NCBI GenBank assembly: GCA_000961765.1 | Contig: LADT01000001.1 | Location: 62,001-126,000, forward strand | Origin: Clostridiaceae bacterium BRH_c20a | GTDB lineage: Bacteria; Bacillota; Peptococcia; Peptococcales; BICA1-8 | DNA length: 64,000 bases | Direction: 5' to 3' | Shown here: positions 1 through 9,400 of the stretch, piece after piece | Position numbering within the stretch: position 1 is the stretch's first letter | Layout: each line of letters begins with the position of its first letter | Made by a program: the position numbers and the translations under genes | Notes under the pieces: model-generated | The model's input: only the letters and a program-made list of their open reading frames with translations | What the model was told of the DNA's origin: nothing | Databases searched by the model: none

Positions 1-1
1 C

Positions 2-868
2 TGGACTTCACACCTTAACAAGCATCCAAATAGTATGATTTACTGCTTTAGAGGAGGTATGCGCTCTAGAATAAGTCAAAAATGGATTTTTGAGGCAACC
101 GGCAGGGAGGTTACTCGGCTAGAGGGTGGCTATAAAGCTTTTCGAAACTATCTCCTCAGTAAACTCAGCCCTTCAGAGCAGAATAGTACACCAATATTAC
201 TTGGTGGTAATACTGGTTCTGGAAAAACGCTATTACTGAAAAACCTTGAGAATTCAATCGATCTTGAAGGAATTGCTCACCATCGAGGTTCGTCTTTTGG
301 AAGATATGTTACACCACAGCCTACTCAAATAAACTTCGAAAATAACCTTGCCTATGCCCTTATTCAGCATAAACATAAAGCTTATCGCTATATGATACTG
401 GAGGATGAAAGTCCAAATATCGGCAGATGTTTTATTCCAAAGCCTCTGGTTGAGTATTTTAGATGTGGACTTTTCGTACTTATAGACCTATCTATTAAGG
501 AACGGGTAAATATTACTATGAATGAATATGTGATTCAATCACAAGCTTATTATCTTGAATTATTCGGTGAAGAACAGGGGCTGCTTGAGTGGGCCAACTA
601 TATAAGGGATAGTATAAATCGAGTAAAAAAAAGAATCGGAGGCGATCTTTACAAGCGGGTCATGGATTCATTTGAGCTTGCCTATAAAGAACAAGGACTA
701 TCAGGAAGCAATAGTATGCACAAAAACTGGATTGAAATACTACTAAAAGAATATTATGATCCGATGTATGAATATCAAATACAAAAAAATTCTAGGGAAA
801 TCTTCTTTAGAGGCAATGCAGAAGAGGTTTTAGGGTACTTTAAAATCTCCCACTGCGGAAAGTTTTAA
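2..868 (+). CDS. mnmH: tRNA 2-selenouridine synthase MnmH (SelU/YbbB), 5'-truncated by the window edge
   Basis: The reading frame is open to the first bases of the window, so the start lies outside; the internal ATG at 35 is not the real start. The visible part begins in the rhodanese domain with YCFRGGMRS, which carries the catalytic Cys of this family, and continues into a P-loop domain with GGNTGSGKT. MnmH replaces sulfur by selenium (via a geranylated intermediate) at the wobble 2-thiouridine of tRNAs, using selenophosphate. The C-terminal half is complete and ends naturally. Its presence implies that the cell uses selenophosphate. The partner selD is not in the window. Confidence 0.93.
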   Translation, partial: WTSHLNKHPNSMIYCFRGGMRSRISQKWIFEATGREVTRLEGGYKAFRNYLLSKLSPSEQNSTPILLGGNTGSGKTLLLKNLENSIDLEGIAHHRGSSFGRYVTPQPTQINFENNLAYALIQHKHKAYRYMILEDESPNIGRCFIPKPLVEYFRCGLFVLIDLSIKERVNITMNEYVIQSQAYYLELFGEEQGLLEWANYIRDSINRVKKRIGGDLYKRVMDSFELAYKEQGLSGSNSMHKNWIEILLKEYYDPMYEYQIQKNSREIFFRGNAEEVLGYFKISHCGKF

Positions 869-923
869 GTATTACAAATAAATGTACATGTTAATTTCCT
901 AGGAAATTTAACCTATGAGAAAG

Positions 924-956
924 AAAAATTAGCCAGGTGATTATATCCACCGGCTA
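924..956 (-). terminator. Rho-independent terminator of the small gene at 978-1127
   Basis: Read on the minus strand, a stem TAGCC-GGTG pairs with CACC-T-GGCTA (one bulge) and is followed by ATTTTTCTTT. It starts about 20 nt after the stop codon of the small minus-strand gene. Confidence 0.65.
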
Positions 957-977
957 CTCTAGTTGCTATTTATCTCA

Positions 978-1127
978 TTATTTAGAAGGATCTACTTCAT
1001 CAAAAGAAAGTATTGTTACCTTTGTATAATTACCTTTTTTTATATCATTCTTGGAAGCATCCTTTTTTAAAAAACTATCTTCACCCGGCGCAATCTTAGA
1101 TCGTTGTTTTTGTTCTTTCTTTGCCAT
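978..1127 (-). CDS. Small basic hypothetical protein (49 aa)
   Basis: Short reading frame with an excellent ribosome binding site (GAGGTGA, 6 nt before the ATG) and its own terminator downstream. The protein starts MAKKEQKQRSK and ends FDEVDPSK: a lysine-rich hydrophilic N-terminal half, no membrane segment and no cysteines. I do not recognise the family. The combination of binding site, start, stop and terminator makes it a believable gene; the plus-strand frame across the same place has no such signals. Confidence 0.6.
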   Translation of the reverse strand: MAKKEQKQRSKIAPGEDSFLKKDASKNDIKKGNYTKVTILSFDEVDPSK

Positions 1128-1386
1128 TTACTTCACCTCAGATTATCATTCTAATTATTATAAAAAGAACTTCCTCATATTTAAGGTGTTTCCCGTAATT
1201 CTTCAGAAGTTATACTTTGTAACTCTCTGGAATTTGTATCTCTTAACTCGGCTGATAATGGCTGATTATTATTATCTTTTTGATTATCTATAGTTGGGCT
1301 CACCTTAATAAATCAACCTTAGGCTGGAACTTTTAACTTATTGTCAATTTTTCTTAACAAATACTTTATCTATAGTTTTTTGCAAA

Positions 1387-1588
1387 CCAAAAAGAACCCA
1401 GTCAAAGGAGAAGGCACTGAAAAAGTTAAGTAATATGGCAAATAGCCAAACTTGTCATCCTGAGCGATAGTGAAGGATTTGAGCATTTACGAGGGCTTTA
1501 TAGATTCTTCATTACACTTCGTTTCATTCAGGATGACACGGAACTGGACTTTTTCAGTGGTCTCGTCAAAGGACCGGGTTCTTTTTGG
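1387..1588 (-). terminator. Terminator of the BsuPI-domain gene, split by an inserted element
   Basis: Segments 1387-1403 and 1572-1588 are the two arms of a strong hairpin: on the minus strand GAACCCGGTC pairs with GACTGGGTTC, with A-rich and TTTTT-rich flanks. Removing the element at 1410-1564 and one copy of the 9-bp duplication leaves a 10-bp stem with a 4-nt CTTT loop directly after the stop codon at 1589, a textbook intrinsic terminator. The arms now lie about 170 nt apart. Confidence 0.75.
1410..1564. mobile_element. MITE-like element (155 bp) with inverted ends and a 9-bp target duplication
   Basis: The ends are inverted repeats: GAAGGCACTGAAAAAGT at 1410-1426, and the complement of 1548-1564 reads GAGACCACTGAAAAAGT (three mismatches in the first five bases). 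It is flanked by direct repeats GTCAAAGGA at 1401-1409 and 1565-1573. There is no coding capacity. The interior holds a palindromic TGTCATCCTGAG...CAGGATGACA core, related to the repeat near 48732-48809. It was presumably moved in trans by a DDE transposase; I cannot name the parent IS. Confidence 0.8.
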
Positions 1589-2716
1589 TTAAATGGAAAA
1601 GTTAGTTTTTACAGCAGGAGTTGTTTTAGAATATCCAAGGTAATATATTTCTGCTTTGTAATTACCTTTTGGAAGCTCGGGCAGATAAATAAAACTATAA
1701 TACGGGCTTTTTGGGTAAAGTTCCCTAGTATAAGGAGATTGTGCAAATTTAATACCCTCTGAGAACTTCCATACAAAGCCGTTATTTCCTCTGACAATAA
1801 CTTCAACAATTTGGCTAGTCGGAAGCTGGAACTTCATTACTTGATTTGAGGTATTTTCTGCTGAGAAAACTAGTTTGGGTTTAGTTTGAGTACTATACCA
1901 GGCACTAAAACTCAAGCTATTTTTTGTAATTATCTTGTCAAGGCTTACTTTTATAGAAGCTGCTGGAATCTCTAGACCGTTTATACCATTGAAATAAGCT
2001 TTTAATGTATACTGCCCGGAAAAGTTCTTAGGAAGCTCTGCTGAATAAAGCTTGGTTTTGCCAGGTGCAAGCCATTCGGTTTTCAAAGCTTGACCGTAAA
2101 ACAAACCATCGGAATATTTCCAAATACTTTTTCCTTTATTATTTATTAATTGGAAATCAAATTCCTTAGCATTTGGAAAAGATAACTTTGTGTAGTTTAC
2201 GCCGGTATTTTGCAGCAGCAAATATGCTTTATTGGCATCTTTATCATACCAGAGACTGTACTTAAGGGGGTCTTCAATGCCATTACTAACAGTAATATTC
2301 AGGCTGGCAGCTGGATTGCTTCTGGTTGGACTGCCTTCAAAATATGCATACAGATCATATTTTCCATTAGTTAATTTAGGTAGTTCTATTTTAAAGAATT
2401 TAGCTTGACCAGGATTTAATTTTTCATTTCTTAGGGCTTGGGTATAAAATTTCCCCTCTGAGGCCTTCCAAATGACCTGGTTATTTTTCTTGATTTCTAG
2501 GTCAAAGTCTTTTCCAGAAGGAAACTGAAGATTTACCTTGTTTTTAGTTGGATTAGTAACCAAAAATTGAGCTTCATTAGTTTTTTGGTTGTAAAATAGA
2601 TAATATTGTAGCTGGTCTTTTTGTACCGCGGCCTGAGCTTGAATTGGTGCTAATAAAATAGGTAAAAAGAGCGCAAAAATAATTACTAAGGCACTGATTT
2701 TAGAGATTTTTTTCAT
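1589..2716 (-). CDS. Secreted protein with three BsuPI-type (intracellular proteinase inhibitor) domains
   Basis: The start is the ATG at 2716, preceded by GGAGGA; the frame is open further upstream but has no binding site there. A Sec signal peptide (MKKISKISALVIIFALFLP..., ending near AQA) is followed by three tandem repeats of about 110 residues. Each repeat has the pattern Y/W-Y...N...F...P...FD...W+.S+G..Y.QAL...L.PG....E.P.L..G.Y.L.AYF. BsuPI folds are Ig-like and inhibit or bind proteases or act in the cell wall; the role here is unknown. It is a single gene with its own (now split) terminator. Confidence 0.75.
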   Translation of the reverse strand: MKKISKISALVIIFALFLPILLAPIQAQAAVQKDQLQYYLFYNQKTNEAQFLVTNPTKNKVNLQFPSGKDFDLEIKKNNQVIWKASEGKFYTQALRNEKLNPGQAKFFKIELPKLTNGKYDLYAYFEGSPTRSNPAASLNITVSNGIEDPLKYSLWYDKDANKAYLLLQNTGVNYTKLSFPNAKEFDFQLINNKGKSIWKYSDGLFYGQALKTEWLAPGKTKLYSAELPKNFSGQYTLKAYFNGINGLEIPAASIKVSLDKIITKNSLSFSAWYSTQTKPKLVFSAENTSNQVMKFQLPTSQIVEVIVRGNNGFVWKFSEGIKFAQSPYTRELYPKSPYYSFIYLPELPKGNYKAEIYYLGYSKTTPAVKTNFSI

Positions 2717-2843
2717 TTCATCATTCCTCCATGTTGTTTTTAATTTGTGATTTGGAATTCCGTACATACTATTAGACTTATTTAGTATAGAAAAGTTGCT
2801 AGGGGATTGATGGTATTTATTCTAAAAACCTCCACTATATAAC

Positions 2844-3011
2844 CTAAATGCTAAGTGTCTTATTACCCGCGCCCTCAGATATAGTATCAAAAGGACAGAG
2901 ATATACGCTTGAAAATATCGCCTCATTTTCTGAAGCGGCATAAACGGCAGGGATAAAAGCTTGCAGCAGTATTACCAATGCAAGTATAAGTATCGGCAGC
3001 TTTCTTCGCAT
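2844..3011 (-). CDS. Short secreted peptide, or stub of a truncated secreted protein (55 aa)
   Basis: The ATG at 3011 follows AAGGAAGGAAGTGGGG and opens a clear signal peptide (MRRKLPILILALVILLQAF, then IPAVYAA). Only about 30 residues follow the cleavage site before a stop. The strong start with a short, non-repetitive mature part suggests the surviving N-terminus of a longer exported protein cut by rearrangement, since BRO and IS110 genes lie just upstream. It could also be a genuine small exported peptide. No family recognised. Confidence 0.5.
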   Translation of the reverse strand: MRRKLPILILALVILLQAFIPAVYAASENEAIFSSVYLCPFDTISEGAGNKTLSI

Positions 3012-3059
3012 ATATCCCCACTTCCTTCCTTTGAGTTGGCTTTCACTATTTGCTAAATA

Positions 3060-3908
3060 TTATTGTTTATCTTTCAATTGCTTACGTTTCTTGCCTTCTG
3101 TCAGTTCCTTGTAGTTTTCTTTCGTCACGACTTTGGCTCCTGTTTTGGATTCGAGCTCTTTTCTCGCATTCCCGGCGACAGTACCACCTTCATGTGCTGC
3201 TGTAAAATTTTCTATAAACCCTTGAGCATCCCTGTTTCTTGCTATTTCTGTCGTAGAAGCCTCGCCAAGCATAGTAAAAATCAGTTCGAGGTCTGTCATG
3301 TGATCACGAAGATTATCTGTTGGCTTGTTTAGCTCTTTAAGCTTCTTGTATTCAGAGGGCGTCATTCCAAATGTTGCCCGGCTTATCTCTGCGGTTAAAA
3401 TTGAATATTCCTTTTGTTCTTTAAGTCCTCTCTTTTTCCACTCGTCGGTTAATTCATCACGGACTGCAATACCGCGCATACGTTTTTCAATCCAGTCATC
3501 GCTGTAACCTTTGATTTTATAGGTTTCTCTTATTCTCTTGGTAGCGAGTTCCGGATTTTCAATTTCTTCAAGTCTTTCATAACCGACTTTAGCCAGCCAG
3601 CGTTTAAATGGCTCCGCCTTTTGTGAAGGAATTGTTTGTATTATCCTCAATAGTGCTTCTGCATTTGCACAATCTGTGAGATATTTTTTGCCATCAGAAG
3701 CTTCCATTTTCAGTTGTACGATAAAATCGTACAACTCAACAAAACCTTCTTTTTTTAATTTCCTTTTCAGATCGCTCCAATATCTTCTTGGGTTCTCGGT
3801 ATCAGTAAGAATTTCAATGACATCTATTATTGAAAAATACCATTTTTGCTCATGTTCATTCCATTGAGACCGCACTTTTTTTGATTCAAAGAGTTTTATA
3901 TTGCTCAT
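3060..3908 (-). CDS. BRO-N / DinD-like phage-type protein
   Basis: The start MSNIKLFESKKVRSQW at 3908 was chosen because it aligns with the usual beginning of the family. The first ~110 residues are a Bro-N domain (WYFSIIDVIEILT, ..RRYWSDLKRKL..., LTDCANAEALLRIIQ, PFKRWLAKVGYERLEE), as in phage antirepressors and DNA-damage-inducible protein D. The C-terminal half has helical segments (GLKEQKEYSILTAEISRATFGMTPSEYK, shown here in pieces) typical of DinD-like proteins. It likely binds DNA; biological role unknown. The IS110 transposase stop lies only 34 bp upstream of its start, so the IS boundary falls between them and may have displaced its promoter. Confidence 0.75.
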   Translation of the reverse strand: MSNIKLFESKKVRSQWNEHEQKWYFSIIDVIEILTDTENPRRYWSDLKRKLKKEGFVELYDFIVQLKMEASDGKKYLTDCANAEALLRIIQTIPSQKAEPFKRWLAKVGYERLEEIENPELATKRIRETYKIKGYSDDWIEKRMRGIAVRDELTDEWKKRGLKEQKEYSILTAEISRATFGMTPSEYKKLKELNKPTDNLRDHMTDLELIFTMLGEASTTEIARNRDAQGFIENFTAAHEGGTVAGNARKELESKTGAKVVTKENYKELTEGKKRKQLKDKQ

Positions 3909-3942
3909 GCCCCACACCCTTTGCATTTTTTCTATAATTTTA

Positions 3943-5175
3943 TCATATAGCTTTATCTTCTGACAGCACATATGGCCTATACTTCGTCTTGTTCTTCATC
4001 ATACCATAAATGATATTAACAAGTCTCCGCATTATACAGACTAACGCTTGTGATTTGGTCTTGCCCTCACTGATTTTGCGGAGGAAATAGGTGCGGAATA
4101 TGGGGTTGTAAGGCTTTCCTTTTGTTGAAACAGACACCATTGTTACAGCAAGGAAGTAAAATAAGCCGTGCAGCTCACGGTTTCCCTGCTTGTTGCTCTC
4201 ATCCCTACCTTTTCCGGCAGAACTGAAGCTTTTCGGGGCGATTCCTGCAAAAGAAGCTAGCTTATCTGTATTAGGGAAACGGCGTATATCTCCTATTTCA
4301 GCAATGAGCTTGCTGGCTACTGTATTGCCGACACCGGGCATGGTGGTCAGCTTGTAATCAAAGTTTTTCAGCATTTTCTCAATTTCCGTATCAATTTGAG
4401 CCAACTCCACTACCTGATGCTCCAAGTCCCGGACAAGGCTCTGGGTTATAAAATCTCTTGACTGCTGATAGTCGCGGATGGTATTGCCATAGTTTTGGAC
4501 GCATTCAAGAATCATTTCGGCTTTGTTTATGGTGTAGTTGGCAGATACTGCCTTTAGTTCCGCCATTAATTCTTCTGCGGATTTACCTTTCAAATAACCG
4601 GGTGAGGGATATGTTTTCCAAAAATATAGTGCTGATTTGCGGTCTATTTCACAGAAGAATTTTCTGTAGCTTGGGTAAACGACTGCCACTTGCTGATGCA
4701 GTGCGTTCTTGAGCCTTATACCATCTTTCACAAGAGTATCCCGGCGGTTAACAAGCTGGGACAGCGTCCAATGGTTGTCCTCTGGCTTTGCGTCGGGCAG
4801 GGTGTGAAGCTGGTTGATCAATACTGTAGCCACGCAATAAGCGTCGTGCTCATCGTTTTTCTTCATCATGGGCGCACTTTTGCGCTGGTCGTAAGCTAAG
4901 GATGGATTTACGTCTTTCACCACATAGCCCTTTTCAATCAGCCATACCGCAAGGCTTCTGCCGTACCCATAGGCATTTTCCAAGCCGTAAATAGGGGATA
5001 AATTCAGCCTTAATGCTGCTTTATCAACCTTCTTTGCCAGCTTGCTAAACTCGCTGGGCTTGTTTTCGATAACAATTACGTCCAATTTTTCATTCCAGCA
5101 ATTAACCATTACTGCGGTATGGGTGTCCTTATGCAAGTCCATACCCACATAGAGATAGTTTTCTCTTTTCTGCAT
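3943..5175 (-). CDS. IS110-family (DEDD) transposase
   Basis: The start is the ATG at 5175 (MQKRENYLYVGMDLHKD), preceded by AGAAGGGATGAT. The N-terminal DEDD RuvC-like domain shows D in VGMDLHK, E in GLENAYGYG and DxxD in KNDEHDAY. The C-terminal Transposase_20 domain has the helix-hairpin motif TMPGVGNTVASKLIAEIGD and the serine-containing stretch SFSSAGKGRDESNKQGNREL. Length (410 aa) is normal and the frame is intact, so it is potentially active. IS110 elements use a structured noncoding RNA from their own end to choose target and donor sites. Confidence 0.93.
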   Translation of the reverse strand: MQKRENYLYVGMDLHKDTHTAVMVNCWNEKLDVIVIENKPSEFSKLAKKVDKAALRLNLSPIYGLENAYGYGRSLAVWLIEKGYVVKDVNPSLAYDQRKSAPMMKKNDEHDAYCVATVLINQLHTLPDAKPEDNHWTLSQLVNRRDTLVKDGIRLKNALHQQVAVVYPSYRKFFCEIDRKSALYFWKTYPSPGYLKGKSAEELMAELKAVSANYTINKAEMILECVQNYGNTIRDYQQSRDFITQSLVRDLEHQVVELAQIDTEIEKMLKNFDYKLTTMPGVGNTVASKLIAEIGDIRRFPNTDKLASFAGIAPKSFSSAGKGRDESNKQGNRELHGLFYFLAVTMVSVSTKGKPYNPIFRTYFLRKISEGKTKSQALVCIMRRLVNIIYGMMKNKTKYRPYVLSEDKAI

Positions 5176-5345
5176 ATCATCCCTTCTTTTGTCCTGCATC
5201 CACTTCAAGCTCCCAGCACCGGCAACCTCAGATGATAGCGTTAGTCTTTTCAGACCCGCAAGGGCGCGACAGCCTATCTACCGCAAGACTCACAGTTTCA
5301 AACAGGTTATTTTCACTATTGTTGTGTGATGTTAACTCTGTCTGA
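5176..5345 (-). ncRNA. Candidate IS110 bridge RNA / non-coding left end
   Basis: IS110 elements carry a noncoding end upstream of the transposase that is transcribed as a bridge RNA. Here about 170 nt directly upstream of the transposase contain possible hairpins on the minus strand, for example GTCT-GAAA-AGAC and CCC-TTGC-GGG, and no reading frame with a binding site. Position and structure fit; the exact RNA borders and guide loops cannot be set by eye. Confidence 0.35.
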
Positions 5346-6077
5346 AAAGTATTGCAAGTCATTTCTGCGTTTGTATCAAAACTGTATATGCAGAAAAAGA
5401 AAATGAGGGATTTTTCCGGGATAATTTCTTACCCCCTTAAACCCCCCTCTGGCACAAATTTTACCATAGAACAGATTACCTGTAAATCCATGGTTCACCA
5501 TGAGCCATGGGGTACATGCCAGTTTACATGTTCGTTACATTTTCATAAATATACTCGTTATCCGGCGTTTCAAATACTTAACGCCGTGAGCCACCGTGAG
5601 CCACCGTGAGCCCCCGTGTAGCGTTTTAATTACTTCCATAAGGTGTTTGCCCCTTCGGCAATAATGAAGCCGGATTTGGCGGCTTTTTGCGAAAGAACCT
5701 TTCCTTCAAAATGCAGCCCCGAAATATGCTTTCATCCCCTCAATCACAGGGTGAACCATGGGGTCGAAAATGATGCAGGTTAAAGGAGCAGGGTCGTAAA
5801 CGCCCCCGCTCCGGCTCACACCGCCCCGCAATGCGGGTCGGGGAACAATTCCTTTCGGGGTTGGATTTTCAGCAATTGGGTCGCAACCTGGGTCATAGTA
5901 TAACGATTACCGCATTTGTCAAGGAGCATATAGGAGTCATTGCTGACTCCCTATGACTCTTAATTTGAAAAGTGTAAAATAGGTGAATCTACAATTGCTT
6001 TTCGTTGTTCTTCACTTTTCGGTTTATTAACGCTGCTCTATTTACGAGTTTTACAGCCAGTTGTCGACTATATTACT
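5346..6077. other. Non-coding stretch, partly of different (GC-richer) composition
   Basis: No gene with a start signal is seen over about 730 bp. The part 5400-5900 is visibly GC-richer than its neighbours. It carries a short tandem repeat (5584-5618), inverted copies of CCATGGTTCACC (near 5488 and 5749), and a 33-codon open stretch on the minus strand ending at 5630 (KSGFIIAEGANTLWK) without a start. It looks like a remnant of an integrated element. The last ~100 bp (5960-6077) are AT-rich and featureless. Confidence 0.5.
5584..5618. repeat. Short tandem repeat, 10-bp unit CCGTGAGCCA, 3.5 copies
   Basis: Units at 5584-5593, 5594-5603 (identical) and 5604-5613 (one change), then a partial CCGTG. 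It lies inside the non-coding GC-rich stretch. Confidence 0.9.
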
Positions 6078-6413
6078 TTACCCAACAATTATCTCGCCTG
6101 TATCCAAGTGAATATCAAAAGCTTCTGGTCCATTATAGTCATTATCGGCAAGAGAAACAGTGATTAAACTATTATTATCTAGTTCAAAACTTAAATATTT
6201 TAGTTCCTCAGCCGTTATGCCAACTATGACGTGATTAAGAATATCATCTAATTGTGAATTTTCCAAATCATGGCAATCATTATCAGTTGTATAATATTTA
6301 ACTGGATTATAAATATTTATCCCGCCTTTGTCAGTTATAACTTGCCAATAGTCATGGATTTGTTGTATACCAACAATTTTGGCATTTCTTAAACTAGTTA
6401 ATACTTTATCCAT
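6078..6413 (-). CDS. Probable immunity protein of the RHS toxin (111 aa)
   Basis: A small acidic cytosolic-type protein begins 15 bp after the rhs stop codon, same strand, with GGGAGTGAGATAAGA before its ATG. That position is where the cognate immunity gene sits in RHS/YD-repeat polymorphic toxin loci. There is no signal peptide or membrane segment, as expected for a protein that neutralises its toxin in the producing cell. The sequence (SFELDNNSLITVSLAD..., GPEAFDIHLDTGEIIVG) is not one I can place in a named immunity family, so function rests on context. Confidence 0.6.
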   Translation of the reverse strand: MDKVLTSLRNAKIVGIQQIHDYWQVITDKGGINIYNPVKYYTTDNDCHDLENSQLDDILNHVIVGITAEELKYLSFELDNNSLITVSLADNDYNGPEAFDIHLDTGEIIVG

Positions 6414-6427
6414 TCTTATCTCACTCC

Positions 6428-9400
6428 CTATCTTAATGGAAAATGTGATTGTGAATTTGGAAGGGTTCTTCCTGTAATTGGATCAACACCTTGCGGTTTG
6501 CCAACTGGTGGATTGTTTTGATATTTTACATATCCATTAGGATATCCTGGAGAATTTCCTCTTGGTGGTGTTGGATCCATAATCCTAACACTTGATACTT
6601 GGCCATTAGCACCGCCACTACCACCGGTGTATCCAAAACCTGTAGTTTTTCCGGCAGGATTTACTATATCAACAGGTCCCGTTGCACCCTTAGGTATGGG
6701 TATTGCCTCTCCTTTAGGTGTTACAACAAAGTCTGTCTTGACAGCCTTGCCCGCACCCTTAGTCAAATAACTTCCAGCATCATCGACTGCTGAACCAACC
6801 TTTGTCCCAGAGAAAAATGAAGCTACTTTACCTACATACTTACCCGCTATTTTACCAGCAGCTTTTGCTACTACTCCTCCAAAGATACTTCCAGCTACCA
6901 TTACTCCCCGTTCTAGATTAGAGAGTCTTTCACCGGTAATAATATCTCTCCCTACAATTGCTGAGGATATTCCATATATTGTACCTACTACAGGTGCAGC
7001 AGATGCAACAAAACTGGCTCCTAATCTGAGTAATGATGGTTCTCTGTATTTTTCTTCTTCAACAGCTTTGTTCCTGCTCTCATACTGTGCTGGTTTTGGC
7101 TCTAGTTGGGGTGCAACTTTGGTATATGTTGTTCTATTATAGCTTGAGCTTGTCGTCTTACTAGCCTCAACAAATGTTGCCGGTCTGGCTGTTGCCGCCT
7201 GGTTGAACTGTACATGCTTATCTTCCGGTGTTGGCGGGGGTGGCGGGGTCCAGTCATCATCGTCATCGTCATAACTGCCTCCCCCTCCTGAGCTTCCTCC
7301 ACCGGAACTATCATCTGAACCTCCGCCATTGATGCTGTCCATATAATCATTCCAGTTATCTTCCAGCTCTTGTCTTTCTTCATCGGTCCCGTCCCAGTCG
7401 CCCCAGTCTAAATCATCTGACCAGTCATGCCCTGTGGGGTCGGTATTGTTAATGGGGTTATTGCCTACATAGGCATAGGGATGCTGGGTCAGGGGATTGT
7501 ATTTGTTCCCTTTATAGGTATCAGGCTGGGTAAACCTGCCTGCCTGGGGATCGTACCAGCGGAAGCCAAAGTCTATAAGACCGCTTTTGGCATCATAATC
7601 TTTGCCGGTTAAGCCCATATGGTTATAGGGGGCCAGGGTTCCGGCATACATACCCCCAAAGGCGTCAAACCGGAACTGGGCTGTTAGCTCTCCTGTTCTG
7701 TCTGTTAGGTCTGTTACATTGCCCAGGGCATCAAAGGAGTAGTACATCAATCCCCCTCTGGTCTGCAGGGTGGGTTTACCCTGTTCTTTCCTGCCATGAT
7801 AGCCGAACATATTCCGGGCTAGCACCATGTCTTCTCCTGTATGGTATTCGGCAAGGGGTCCCCCTTCTCCTGTATATTCTTTGAGTAATGTTGTGCCGTC
7901 ATAGAGATAGGCGGTTGTTTGGCTGCGGAGCCGGGCAGATGCTTCTCCGGCAGTATTTTCTGTCTCCTGACCTTTGCCTTTTTCTTTACCCTTTCCTGCA
8001 TTGATGCTTTGTTTGCTTTCTTCCTTCTGCCAGTATGTCTCTTCCCTTAGTATTTTTCTGCCGTAGCCATCATAGCTGTATTTTAAGTCTGTTCCATCGG
8101 CAAAGTATACTGCTGTCAGGCGGTTGGCTGCATCATATCGGTATTCTGTTCCTCCCTCTGCTGCTTCTTTGAATTCCAGATTGCCGTTATCATCATAATG
8201 GTATGATGTCTCACCTGCTTTTATCAGGCGGTTGGCATCGTCATAGGTATAGCTGACTTCTCCCTGGTCAATAGTCATACCGGTACGGTTGCCTGCTTTA
8301 TCATAGGTGTAGCTTACGTACCGGGTGGGTTCCATAAGATAAGCCGGCAGTTCAATTGTTTCTTCTAATAGTGGAAGCTTTAGTAAGGCTAACTGTTGGA
8401 GGTTACGCCATTTGCCTCCTTTGCCCCAGCCTTTACCGGGATGTTCTTTTTCTTTTCCTTTACCATTGCCGGAATTGCCTTTATCTTTTTCTCCTCCTGA
8501 ATTGCCCTTGCTTCCGCCGGAGTTTCCATTTCCTCCGCCATTGTTTCCACCTGAGTTACCATTTCCTCCGGAATTCCCTCCGCCATTGGAGTTTCCTCCG
8601 CCTCCTCCATTTCCTCCGCCTTTACCACCTTTACTGAATATCATCACCGGTCTGTCTTTGTCAAATACACTTGCTATCGGGTCAATGGCAAAGATTCTGG
8701 CAGGTTTGCCGCCGCCTTTACCGTTAGATTTTTCTTGCCCTTTGCCATTGCCTCCGGGGGTAAGTTTCTGCTTACCCGGAAGCTCTATTTTAGATTGAGG
8801 AAGATAGGTTTCCCTGATCTTTTGTATTTTTTCTAAGGGATACTCCACATTTGTCAGGCGTGAGAGTCTGTCATATTGGAAACGGGTTTCTGCCCCATCT
8901 TCTTCCACCTGAAGTATGCGGTTACCGTTTAAATCATATCGGTAGTTAAAACTGGTGATAATACCCTGTTCTCCCTTATTTCCAATATTCTTAATCTGCC
9001 CTGCGGAATTATAGGAGTATTCGGTTATTATATTGTTGGGACGATTAATTGTTTGAACCCTGCCTAAGGGGTCATTGGTGAATTCAGTTATATTGCCGTC
9101 CGGGTCTGTAAAGGTAGTAAGCTGATTATTCTCATCATAACTATACAGACTCTTTCTGTCATCGGGGTCTGTAATGGAAGTACGGTTGTCTGCTTCATCA
9201 TAAGTAAATTTCAGGGTTTTCCCTCCGGCAAGATCCTGTAATTCCACTAAGTTTCTTAAGGGGTCATAGGTATATTCTTCATGACTGCCGGGGCTTTCCA
9301 TACCGGTTAATAATCCAATGGCATTATATCGGAACTGAGTTTCTTCTCCATTTGTATAGCGGACCTGTGTTAAGCGGCTGTTGTTGTCATAAGAGTATTT

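Noticed and set aside
1051-1293. Plus-strand open frame of 80 codons
   Set aside because: It has no binding site and overlaps, in antisense, a small gene with a strong site and terminator.
8356-8798. Proline-rich plus-strand and minus +1 frames across the Gly-rich part of the RHS gene
   Set aside because: They are shadows of the low-complexity Gly/Asn/Lys codons in the real frame.
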